A stretch of DNA of 6,667 bases from Aquirhabdus sp. (GTDB taxonomy: Bacteria > Pseudomonadota > Gammaproteobacteria > Pseudomonadales > Moraxellaceae): positions 1-6,667 of the forward strand of contig JASLFQ010000210.1 of the NCBI GenBank assembly GCA_030150595.1, in the 5' to 3' direction. This document shows positions 1 through 5,709 of this stretch, in pieces. Below the pieces are notes generated by a model. That model saw nothing but the letters and a program-made list of their open reading frames with translations, searched no databases and was not told the origin of the DNA. Each line of letters opens with the position of its first letter. The stretch's first letter is position 1. The position numbers and the translations under genes are program-made.

Positions 1-728
1 TTGCAAAAAAATAAAGCCTCAATACGCCCAATCTCATTGCGACGTAGTGTTTTTATGTGAAGCGGCATATGCTGAGTTTGCATACGCTCAATGATTTCTG
101 CACGCATCACACCGAGGATACCAGAGCGATCAATTGGCGGCGTCCACCACTCCCCATTGATTTGAAAGAAACAATTACTATAAACACCTTCAACAATAGA
201 TCCGCTTGCATCGCAGACCAAACCTTCGCTCCAACCACAGAATGCCAACTCCTGACGTAAGAGCACTTGCTCCAAACGGTTTAAAGTTTTCAATCCCGCC
301 AATTGCGGCATCACTTGACCGAGTTGACTCGTTAATATCCCGCTTTCGATTGGAGGCTTGATGACAGCATCCATATTTTCAGCTTGAGGGAATAATTGTA
401 TGTAAATCACAGCTGGCTGTTGCGGCGGCAAATAACCACGCGAACCATTTCCACGGCTGACAATAATTTTTAGAACACCATCTTCGAGTAGCTTCGCTTT
501 CTGAAAGACATCTGATTCAAGTTGTGCAAAATCTATATCTAAACCCAAACAATGGGCACCATGATGCAAACGCTGCAAATGACGTTCCCAAAGCTGTGCA
601 TGTTCACCGCTCACCCGTATACTGGTAAACAGACCATCTCCATATAAAAACGCCCGATCAAACGGATCAATTTCGTTACAGAGAAAACCATTCCTGAAAG
701 TCTGAGCTGTAGGCACATCGGAAGTCAT
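1..728 (-). CDS. pabC: Aminodeoxychorismate lyase PabC, 3' end cut by window edge
   Basis: This gene encodes a PLP-dependent class IV aminotransferase-fold enzyme that splits 4-amino-4-deoxychorismate into p-aminobenzoate and pyruvate, in the cytoplasmic folate pathway. Reading from the ATG at 728 gives 242 residues without a stop before the window ends. E. coli PabC has about 269, so roughly 27 C-terminal residues are missing. Visible marks are DRAFLYGDGLF at 24-34, RHLQRL at 49-54, the PLP lysine K147 in GLKTLNRLEQVLLRQ, and the fold-type IV signature EGVYSNCFF at 180-188, which supplies cofactor-binding residues. The GLK-LNRLEQVL block matches E. coli PabC closely and separates it from branched-chain aminotransferase and D-amino acid transaminase. 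The start has no strong Shine-Dalgarno sequence. An in-frame GTG at 737 (GTG ACA AAA ATG), directly after a stop codon, is the only other upstream start. The family identity is confident; the exact start is less so. Confidence 0.93.
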   Translation of the reverse strand, partial: MTSDVPTAQTFRNGFLCNEIDPFDRAFLYGDGLFTSIRVSGEHAQLWERHLQRLHHGAHCLGLDIDFAQLESDVFQKAKLLEDGVLKIIVSRGNGSRGYLPPQQPAVIYIQLFPQAENMDAVIKPPIESGILTSQLGQVMPQLAGLKTLNRLEQVLLRQELAFCGWSEGLVCDASGSIVEGVYSNCFFQINGEWWTPPIDRSGILGVMRAEIIERMQTQHMPLHIKTLRRNEIGRIEALFFC

Positions 729-744
729 TTTTGTCACTTATTTC

Positions 745-774
745 ATTATGATTAGAAAACACGCCAAAGCATAA
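745..774 (-). promoter_or_regulatory. Possible pabC promoter
   Basis: On the minus strand a -10-like CATAAT (750-745, five of six to consensus) lies 18 bp after a weak -35-like TTATGC (774-769). Transcription would start near 738, leaving a leader of only about ten bases before the pabC ATG and almost none before the alternative GTG at 737. That would fit the missing Shine-Dalgarno sequence. Having its own promoter makes sense because the upstream gene ends in a strong terminator. The -35 match is poor and AT-rich DNA often gives chance -10 matches. Confidence 0.3.
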
Positions 775-784
775 ACCAGAAAAT

Positions 785-813
785 AAAAAAAAACGAACCG
801 AAGTTCGTTTTTT
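785..813 (-). terminator. Rho-independent terminator of the barrel gene (UUCG loop)
   Basis: The arms 788-798 and 803-813 are perfectly complementary (11 bp including the A/T flanks; the core is AACGAAC/GTTCGTT) around a four-base loop. Read on the minus strand the loop is C(UUCG)G, the exceptionally stable tetraloop, and it is followed by nine T residues (793-785), an ideal intrinsic terminator. It lies about 40 bp past the stop codon of the barrel gene and before pabC. The plus-strand reading also ends in a T run, so it could stop transcription from either side, but no plus-strand gene points at it. Confidence 0.9.
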
Positions 814-850
814 ATAACTCAAAAGACTTATTAAATTAAGTCACTTGAGA

Positions 851-1492
851 TTAGAAGTGATAAGAAACACCTGCTTGTGCAACTGGATCCCAACGATAGC
901 GATCAGCCAGAACAGTTGAAGTACCATCATTGAACTGAGCAGATTGTTTACCGCTATAAATCACACCAAGATCAAGGTTTACACCCCAATGTGCATCAAG
1001 CTTAGGTGCGATACCAAAGCCCAAATATGGGTTTACAGAAGGACCTGTTGATACTTTACCAACAGTAGCACCTTGATAGCTTAAACGATAAGCACTGTCT
1101 TGAATGTATGTACCAAATTGAACATTAGCCCAGTTCAGATATTGTTGGCTGAAAGGTGTGTATTTAACAACTACAGATGTATTTTCTAGCTGGCTATTGC
1201 TCGTTTTAACTTTATAGTGGCCAACTGTCGTAGGTGTATCTTGATGAGTTACATCAATTGAACTGCCATGAAGGCCTGGGAAGCTACCACCAGCCCAACC
1301 AATGTTCAAGCTTGTGTTAGGCGTTACATCATAACCAAAGTTTACGCCGTAACCCACTGTACCAGCTACAGCACCTACTGACACATTAGACAATGACAGC
1401 GCTGGATCACCAAGAAGTGAAGGACCTTGTGCAAAAGTAGAACCCGCTGCGAAAACAGCTGCCGTAACAGCAAGAATACGAAGAGTCTTCAT
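851..1492 (-). CDS. Small secreted outer-membrane beta-barrel protein, function unknown
   Basis: The product has 213 residues. It starts with a classical Sec signal peptide: positive MKTLR, a hydrophobic stretch at about 6-16, and a likely signal peptidase I cut after STFA (residue 21). The mature part is rich in Gly, Ser, Thr and aromatic residues that alternate with polar ones, and it ends in VSYHF, the terminal aromatic signal recognised by the BAM assembly machine. The size fits an eight-stranded barrel. The block NPYLGFGIAPKLDAHWGVNL followed by DLGVIYSG resembles a recurrent motif of uncharacterised proteobacterial barrel proteins annotated only as outer membrane protein. It lacks the usual OmpW and OmpA features, so no symbol is given. 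A good Shine-Dalgarno GAGGAA (1503-1498) lies five bases before the ATG. The gene is monocistronic between its own promoter and a strong terminator. Outer-membrane location is confident; the role is not known. Confidence 0.85.
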   Translation of the reverse strand: MKTLRILAVTAAVFAAGSTFAQGPSLLGDPALSLSNVSVGAVAGTVGYGVNFGYDVTPNTSLNIGWAGGSFPGLHGSSIDVTHQDTPTTVGHYKVKTSNSQLENTSVVVKYTPFSQQYLNWANVQFGTYIQDSAYRLSYQGATVGKVSTGPSVNPYLGFGIAPKLDAHWGVNLDLGVIYSGKQSAQFNDGTSTVLADRYRWDPVAQAGVSYHF

Positions 1493-1515
1493 AGTTATTC
1501 CTCAAATTTATATAT

Positions 1516-1530
1516 GGAACACAATGTTCC
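1516..1530 (-). repeat. Inverted repeat in the barrel-gene leader
   Basis: Arms GGAACA (1516-1521) and TGTTCC (1525-1530) are perfect reverse complements around three bases. The element lies just downstream of the predicted transcription start and 23 bp before the ATG. It could form a 5' stem-loop in the mRNA, as is common for stable outer-membrane-protein messages, or be a dyad operator for a repressor. The sequence alone does not decide between these. Confidence 0.5.
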
Positions 1531-1532
1531 CG

Positions 1533-1547
1533 TGATAATCATTAAAA
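1533..1547. promoter_or_regulatory. Fur-box-like site
   Basis: TGATAATCATTAAAA matches the 7-1-7 Fur consensus TGATAATCATTATCA at 13 of 15 positions, with the left half and centre perfect. It overlaps the predicted -10 and start of the barrel-gene promoter, where iron-loaded Fur would block RNA polymerase. This suggests derepression in low iron. The AT-rich background raises the chance of a false match. Confidence 0.42.
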
Positions 1548-1569
1548 CATAATTTGAAACATCTTTGCA
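1541..1569 (-). promoter_or_regulatory. Probable proximal promoter of the barrel gene
   Basis: On the minus strand -35-like TGCAAA (1569-1564, three of six) and -10-like TTTAAT (1546-1541, five of six) are separated by exactly 17 bp. Transcription would begin near 1534, giving a leader of about 40 bases that starts just before the GGAACA/TGTTCC dyad and contains the GAGGAA ribosome site. The weak -35 is compatible with a regulated promoter. Confidence 0.4.
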
Positions 1570-1674
1570 TCACCCGAAGCGAAAAGCATTGCTTGCTTTG
1601 TGTAAGATATCAGATTATTTTTCAACCAATACACAAAATAATCATTTCAAAACAAACACTAACAAACATTCATC

Positions 1675-1713
1675 ATGACAATATAGTTACAAAACGGTTA
1701 CATTTTGATGTCA
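1675..1713 (-). promoter_or_regulatory. Four 11-bp-spaced hexamers resembling a double Pho box
   Basis: Reading the minus strand, TGACAT (1713-1708), TGTAAC (1702-1697), TGTAAC (1691-1686) and TGTCAT (1680-1675) follow at an exact 11-bp period. OmpR/PhoB-family winged-helix regulators bind head-to-tail hexamers at this period, and the PhoB half-site is TGTCAT-like, so two tandem Pho boxes are the best reading. A weak -10-like TGTTAG begins 10 bp after the last hexamer (1664-1659), the spacing known for PhoB-activated promoters. The orientation points to the barrel gene, though ahcY lies on the other side. Another OmpR-family regulator could use the same geometry. Confidence 0.5.
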
Positions 1714-1794
1714 AACAAGGTCATTAAAGACTCAACTACTCGAACTAATGATCTAAATAATCACAGTAATCCTATAAATTTCAGCATAAACCAC

Positions 1795-1823
1795 TAGTCT
1801 AAGCTTATCCTCATCCGTACAAT
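1795..1823 (+). promoter_or_regulatory. Candidate ahcY promoter
   Basis: A -10-like TACAAT (1818-1823, five of six) stands 17 bp after a poor -35-like TAGTCT (1795-1800). The predicted start, about 1830, falls at the left edge of the riboswitch, so the transcript would begin with P1 (ACCGAG pairing with CTCGGT). That close fit is the main support, because the -35 is weak. Confidence 0.4.
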
Positions 1824-1826
1824 ACG

Positions 1827-1945
1827 CGTACCGAGGGATGCTGCAACAGGATTTATGTCACCAAATAGCGTGACCCCCTGCTAGGCTCGGTACGTCGCTC
1901 ACGTTTAACTTACATTAAACGCATATCTATATTGCAACGGCATCC
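1827..1945 (+). ncRNA. SAH riboswitch aptamer controlling ahcY
   Basis: The leader folds as the S-adenosylhomocysteine riboswitch class. P1 pairs 1827-1835 with 1886-1894, nine perfect base pairs (CGTACCGAG/CTCGGTACG). P2 pairs CAGG 1847-1850 with CCTG 1877-1880 and continues in GTCAC 1857-1861 with GTGAC 1870-1874. P4 pairs CGTTTAA 1902-1908 with TTAAACG 1915-1921. The pseudoknot P3 pairs GGATGC 1836-1841 with GCATCC 1940-1945, six perfect pairs. Conserved class sequences are visible: CCGAGG then GCTGCAAC after P1, GGCTCGG at the end of P1, and GCAACGG leading into P3. It stands 29 bases before ahcY, the gene this class typically controls. Family knowledge: SAH binding raises expression so that the toxic by-product is removed, with strong discrimination against SAM. 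The match is by structure and motif, without a covariance-model search. Confidence 0.93.
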
Positions 1946-1957
1946 GCGAACTTAAGT

Positions 1958-1971
1958 GATCTAAGGAGATC
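1958..1971 (+). promoter_or_regulatory. Ribosome binding site of ahcY inside a small hairpin
   Basis: AAGGAG (1963-1968) lies six bases before the ATG and is a strong Shine-Dalgarno sequence. GATCT (1958-1962) and AGATC (1967-1971) are complementary and put AAGG in a four-base loop, so the site could be partly masked. GGATTT in the P2 region (1849-1854) could also pair with AGATCC (1967-1972), using one G-U pair, when the aptamer is unfolded. Either could act as the expression platform of the riboswitch. The Shine-Dalgarno call is firm; the switching role is inferred. Confidence 0.6.
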
Positions 1972-1974
1972 CTC

Positions 1975-3366
1975 ATGAACGCGGCAGCTTTAAGCACCAC
2001 TCACGACTATAAAGTCGCAGATATCTCACTTGCCGACTTCGGTCGCAAAGAAATTACCCTTGCTGAATACGAAATGCCCGCTCTGATGGGCTTGCGTCGT
2101 CGCTATGCAGCAGCTAAACCATTGGCAGGCGCTAAAATTCTCGGTTGTATTCACATGACCATCCAAACGGCTGTGTTGATTGAAACACTGGTTGATTTGG
2201 GTGCAGATGTACGCTGGACGTCATGCAATATTTTCTCGACTCAAGACCATGCTGCTGCAGCCATTGCTGCAAGTGGAACACCTGTTTTCGCTTGGAAAGG
2301 CGAAACCGAAGCGGAATATGAATGGTGTTTAGAACAGCAAATCCATGATGGCAAAGGCAATCTGTGGGATGCCAACATGATTCTGGATGATGGCGGTGAC
2401 TTAACGGCTCTCGTTCACAATAAGTATCCACAACTGCTCGACCGTATTCATGGTGTGACCGAAGAAACAACGACTGGTGTAGCGCGTCTATTTGAAATGT
2501 GGAAAGACGGTTCATTGAAAGTGCCGGCTATTAATGTCAATGACGCAGTCACCAAATCAAAGAACGACAACAAGTACGGTTGCCGCCACTCCCTCAATGA
2601 CGCAATCAAACGCGGTACAGACATGCTAATGGCAGGTCGTCGCGCACTTGTGATTGGTTATGGCGATGTTGGTAAAGGTTCAGCGCAATCTTTACGCCAA
2701 GAAGGCATGATCGTACGCGTCACTGAAATCGATCCTATCTGTGCAATGCAGGCATGCATGGATGGTTACGAAGTCGTTTCTGCTTATAAGAACGGTATTG
2801 TCACTGGCAACAAAGCGGACATTGATACCCGTTTATTAGGTGAAACCGACCTGATCGTGACCACAACAGGTAACGACAAAGTCTGTGATTCTGCAATGCT
2901 AGATACATTGAAAAATGGCGCAGTCGTTTGTAATATCGGTCATTTCGACACCGAAATTGACACGGCATATTTGCGTAAAAATTATCGTTGGGAAGAAGTT
3001 AAACCACAAGTTCATCAAGTATTCCGTTCAGAATCACGCGATAACTTTTTGATTTTGCTTTCTGAAGGTCGTTTGGTGAATTTGGGCAATGCGACAGGTC
3101 ATCCGTCACGTATTATGGATGGCTCATTTGCTAACCAAGTTTTGGCACAAATGTATCTGTTCAGCGAGAAATTCGCAGACTTACCCGCTGATCAAAAACA
3201 AGCCAAAGTACGCGTTGAGTTATTACCGAAGAAACTCGATGAAGAAGTTGCGGCGGCAATGGTTGCAGGTTTTGGCGGTGTGTTAACCACACTCACAGCA
3301 GAACAAGCTGCGTATTTGGGTGTACCAGTTGAAGGGCCATTTAAGCCTGAAAGCTACAAATATTAA
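1975..3366 (+). CDS. ahcY: Adenosylhomocysteinase (SAH hydrolase)
   Basis: This cytoplasmic, NAD-dependent tetrameric enzyme reversibly splits S-adenosylhomocysteine into homocysteine and adenosine. It relieves product inhibition of methyltransferases and feeds the methionine cycle. The 463-residue product is full length for a bacterial member, slightly longer than the human enzyme (432). Visible marks are CIHMT with H60, [11 protein letters not shown] at 82-92, ILDDGGDLT at 136-144, EETTTG at 163-168, and the catalytic lysine/aspartate block VTKSKNDN at 192-199 (K194, D198, N199) followed by C203. Further on are the Rossmann loop GYGDVGKG at 228-235, IGHFDTEID with H323, and the C-terminal KPESYKY whose Lys and Tyr reach the NAD of a neighbouring subunit. 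All key residues are present. The start is fixed by AAGGAG six bases upstream and by the SAH riboswitch ending 29 bases before it. metF downstream belongs to the same cycle. Confidence 0.98.
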   Translation: MNAAALSTTHDYKVADISLADFGRKEITLAEYEMPALMGLRRRYAAAKPLAGAKILGCIHMTIQTAVLIETLVDLGADVRWTSCNIFSTQDHAAAAIAASGTPVFAWKGETEAEYEWCLEQQIHDGKGNLWDANMILDDGGDLTALVHNKYPQLLDRIHGVTEETTTGVARLFEMWKDGSLKVPAINVNDAVTKSKNDNKYGCRHSLNDAIKRGTDMLMAGRRALVIGYGDVGKGSAQSLRQEGMIVRVTEIDPICAMQACMDGYEVVSAYKNGIVTGNKADIDTRLLGETDLIVTTTGNDKVCDSAMLDTLKNGAVVCNIGHFDTEIDTAYLRKNYRWEEVKPQVHQVFRSESRDNFLILLSEGRLVNLGNATGHPSRIMDGSFANQVLAQMYLFSEKFADLPADQKQAKVRVELLPKKLDEEVAAAMVAGFGGVLTTLTAEQAAYLGVPVEGPFKPESYKY

Positions 3367-3371
3367 TAGCT

Positions 3372-3430
3372 ACTAATCTCTAAATATTAGTCGTTAGAAA
3401 AACTCTCGTCACCCATCGTGGCGGCGAGAG
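3372..3430 (+). other. Two hairpins between ahcY and metF
   Basis: The first hairpin pairs ACTAAT (3372-3377) with ATTAGT (3386-3391). The second is GC-rich: CTCTCGTC (3403-3410) pairs with GGCGAGAG (3423-3430), with one G-U pair, and CCA/TGG closes the top. On the plus strand the second hairpin is followed by CTTTATG, a poor T run, so it is not a convincing ahcY terminator. It could cause partial termination, protect the RNA 3' end, or act in the metF leader. On the minus strand it is followed by five T residues and looks more like a terminator, possibly for antisense transcripts. Confidence 0.5.
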
Positions 3431-3512
3431 CTTTATGAATGAAGCCTTCTCTTTTGATTTTGATCGAGAGAGTACAAATATACAAAACCTCTTTTCTGAT
3501 CGAATCAATGTC

Positions 3513-4343
3513 ATGACTACACCTATTTCATTTGAATTTTTTCCACCGAAAACTGATCTCGGCGCAGAGAAAATTTTAGTTGTACACCAAGAACTACAAG
3601 TATTAAATCCAGCATATTTCTCAGTAACTTATGGCGCTGGCGGTTCAACACGTGATCGCACACTGTCAACCATTGATGCAATTCATGGTAATGGCGCACC
3701 TGTCGCGCCACACTTATCATGTATTGGCGATGACAAGTCACGCATTGCGGAACTACTGGAACGTTATAAAAGCCAAGGTATTCGCCATTTAGTGGCGTTG
3801 CGTGGTGATTTGCCATCGGGTCAAGTTGGATTAGGCGAATTGCCTTACGCACGTGATCTAGTCGAGTTTATTCGCGAAACGACAGGTGATCACTTTCATA
3901 TTGAAGTGGCGGCCTACCCAGAAATGCATCCACAAGCTGAAAGCTTCGATCAAGATATCGAGCGCTTTATTGATAAAGTTAAAGCGGGTGCAAACTCTGC
4001 CATTACTCAATTTTTCTTTAATGCCGACAGCTATTTTTACTTTGTCGATGAATTGGCAAAACGTGGCATTCATACGCCAATCATTCCAGGCATTATGCCA
4101 ATTACCAATGCCAGCAATTTGATTCGGTTTGCGGATTCTTCAGGCGCTGAAATTCCACGCTGGATTCGTAAGCAACTTGCTGCCTATGGCGATGACAGTC
4201 AACGTATTCGCGCATTTGGACATGATGTTGTAGTACGTTTATGCGAGCGGTTGATTGCGGGTGGCGCGCCTGCTTTGCATTTCTATACTATGAATCAAAC
4301 TGAACCAACAAGGCAATTGGTCAAGGATCTAAACTTAGGCTAA
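3513..4343 (+). CDS. metF: 5,10-methylenetetrahydrofolate reductase
   Basis: This FAD-dependent TIM-barrel enzyme reduces 5,10-methylene-THF to 5-methyl-THF, the methyl donor for turning homocysteine into methionine, so it acts directly after AhcY in the cycle. From the chosen start it has 276 residues. Visible marks are ISFEFFPPKT with the catalytic Glu at residue 8, YGAGGSTRDRT at 40-50, APHLSC at 65-70, ALRGDLPSG at 95-103 with the flavin-contacting D99, AAYPEMHP at 133-140, GANSAITQFFFNAD at 159-172, and IIPGIMPITN at 190-199. It resembles the Pseudomonas type more than the E. coli type. The start at 3513 is preferred because Pseudomonas homologues begin a few residues before FEFFP, but it has no clear Shine-Dalgarno sequence. 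An in-frame ATG at 3435 would add 26 residues (302 in all) and has GCGAGAG four bases upstream, inside the hairpin. bioA follows after 4 bp. The function is confident; the start is uncertain. Confidence 0.95.
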   Translation: MTTPISFEFFPPKTDLGAEKILVVHQELQVLNPAYFSVTYGAGGSTRDRTLSTIDAIHGNGAPVAPHLSCIGDDKSRIAELLERYKSQGIRHLVALRGDLPSGQVGLGELPYARDLVEFIRETTGDHFHIEVAAYPEMHPQAESFDQDIERFIDKVKAGANSAITQFFFNADSYFYFVDELAKRGIHTPIIPGIMPITNASNLIRFADSSGAEIPRWIRKQLAAYGDDSQRIRAFGHDVVVRLCERLIAGGAPALHFYTMNQTEPTRQLVKDLNLG

Positions 4344-4347
4344 TAAA

Positions 4348-5709
4348 ATGACCTCCCCACTTTGGCATCCTTGCACGCAAATGCAAACCCACGAAAACTC
4401 CCCTCCGCTCGAAGTGGTGCGAGGACAAGGCGCTTATCTATATAAAGCTGATGGGACACCGATTCTGGATGAAATCAGCTCATGGTGGGTCAATCTGCAT
4501 GGGCATAGTCATCCAAAGGTGAATGCCGCAATCATTGATCAGCTCGGTCAACTTGAACAAGTGATGCTCGCTGGTTTTACTCACCCACCGATTGAACAGT
4601 TGGCGCAGCGTTTAGTCGAGATTACGCCCGAGAAACTCACCCGTTGTTTCTTTGCTGACAGCGGATCGGCCGCTGTCGAAGTTGCACTGAAAATGAGTTT
4701 GCAATATTGGCATCAGTCCAATCAGCCACAACGCAAAACGTTCATATCACTGCAAAATGGCTATCATGGCGAAACGTTAGGTAGTTTGGCTGTAACCGAT
4801 ATTCCGCTTTTCTCAAGTCAATATCAGCCGCTACTCATTCAGCATTTACGCGCACCTACGCCCGATCTCACTTTAAAAGAAGCTGGCGAAACGGATGACG
4901 ACTTTCTTACCCGCCAATTTGCTCAACTTGAAAAACTCCTCCTAGAAAACCAAGATACCGTTTGCGCGATTATCGTTGAACCTTTAGTTCAGGGCGCAGC
5001 GGGCATGAAAATGTACCCGCCGATTTATCTCACTTGCCTTCGCGCACTCTGTGATCGTCTAAACGTGCATTTAATTTTCGATGAGATTGCTGTGGGTTTT
5101 GGGCGTACAGGAACAATGTTTGCCTTGGAACAAGCACAGGTCACGCCTGATTTCTTATGTCTATCGAAAGGTCTGACCGCTGGCTATTTACCCATGTCAT
5201 GCGTGATGACGACAGATAATGTGTATCAAGCTTTTTATAGCGCAGATGTTACTCGTGGGTTCTTGCATTCGCATAGTTTTACGGGGAATCCTTTGGCTGC
5301 ACGCGCTGCCCTTGCCTCGCTTGATATTTTCCAGCAAGAACATACGCTGCAAAATAATCAAACCTTGATTGCGACATTACAAAGCGCATTAGCAAAACTT
5401 AAAGACCATCCTCATATTCGTCATATTCGTCAAACTGGCATGATCGGCGCTTTTGAATTAGTACAGGCGAATGGTCAACCGTATCCAGCACATGAATCAC
5501 GCGGTCGTTTTATTGCGCAATTTGCCATGAGTAAAGGCATTTTATTGCGTCCGATTGGACATCAGGTCTATATTATTCCACCGTACTGCATTACATCTGA
5601 AGAAATTGAGCATGTCATTGATGTCGCACGCCAAGCCATTGAGTGGGCAGTCATGCAACCAATTAACACTACATTAAAAAATAATACGGAAAATCTATCA
5701 TTACCATGA
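4348..5709 (+). CDS. bioA: Adenosylmethionine-8-amino-7-oxononanoate transaminase (biotin synthesis)
   Basis: BioA is a PLP-dependent fold-type I aminotransferase that turns 8-amino-7-oxononanoate (KAPA) into 7,8-diaminononanoate in biotin synthesis, classically with SAM as amino donor. The 453 residues cover the family length (E. coli 429) with a short tail. Visible marks are SSWW at 44-47, ADSGSAAVEVALKM at 103-116 (phosphate-binding SGS), NGYHGE at 137-142, IVEPLVQGAAGM at 209-220, FDEIAVGFGRTG at 244-255 with D245, the PLP lysine K274 in LSKGLTAGY, HSFTGNP at 309-315, and RPIGHQVYIIPP at 401-412. Two points are unusual. The N-terminal motif reads WHPCTQM where E. coli BioA has WHPYTSM, replacing the substrate-contacting Tyr by Cys9. 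The segment after K274 also looks more like the lysine-using Bacillus subtilis enzyme than E. coli BioA, so the amino donor is open. It starts 4 bp after metF and overlaps rsmE by four bases. No other bio gene lies in the window. Confidence 0.93.
   Translation: MTSPLWHPCTQMQTHENSPPLEVVRGQGAYLYKADGTPILDEISSWWVNLHGHSHPKVNAAIIDQLGQLEQVMLAGFTHPPIEQLAQRLVEITPEKLTRCFFADSGSAAVEVALKMSLQYWHQSNQPQRKTFISLQNGYHGETLGSLAVTDIPLFSSQYQPLLIQHLRAPTPDLTLKEAGETDDDFLTRQFAQLEKLLLENQDTVCAIIVEPLVQGAAGMKMYPPIYLTCLRALCDRLNVHLIFDEIAVGFGRTGTMFALEQAQVTPDFLCLSKGLTAGYLPMSCVMTTDNVYQAFYSADVTRGFLHSHSFTGNPLAARAALASLDIFQQEHTLQNNQTLIATLQSALAKLKDHPHIRHIRQTGMIGAFELVQANGQPYPAHESRGRFIAQFAMSKGILLRPIGHQVYIIPPYCITSEEIEHVIDVARQAIEWAVMQPINTTLKNNTENLSLP

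Noticed and set aside
57..260. Plus-strand open frame of 67 codons
   Set aside because: It lies wholly antisense to pabC, whose protein is clearly recognisable; no ribosome site or family match supports it.
851..1492. Naming the barrel protein OmpW
   Set aside because: Size and barrel character fit, but the conserved OmpW segments are not seen, so only the general class is given.
1584..1594. AAGCA/TGCTT short dyad upstream of the barrel gene
   Set aside because: Five-base arms with a one-base centre in AT-rich DNA are expected by chance, and it does not align with the predicted promoter elements.
1807..1976. Direct repeat ATCCTCAT at 1807-1814 and 1969-1976 flanking the riboswitch
   Set aside because: Eight bases are too short to claim an insertion duplication, and the second copy is made of the ahcY start region.
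2132..2515. Minus-strand open frame of 127 codons inside ahcY
   Set aside because: It is a shadow of the highly conserved ahcY reading frame and its product shows no recognisable domain.
3089..3286. Plus-strand 65-codon frame inside ahcY
   Set aside because: It is out of frame with the conserved C-terminal half of ahcY.
3403..3430. Strong plus-strand terminator of ahcY
   Set aside because: The stem is good but the following CTTTATG is not a proper T run; it is listed as a hairpin only.
3523..4122. Three overlapping open frames (minus 3523-3852, minus 3858-4073, plus 3886-4122) inside metF
   Set aside because: The true frame carries all MetF motifs; these frames have no recognisable product.
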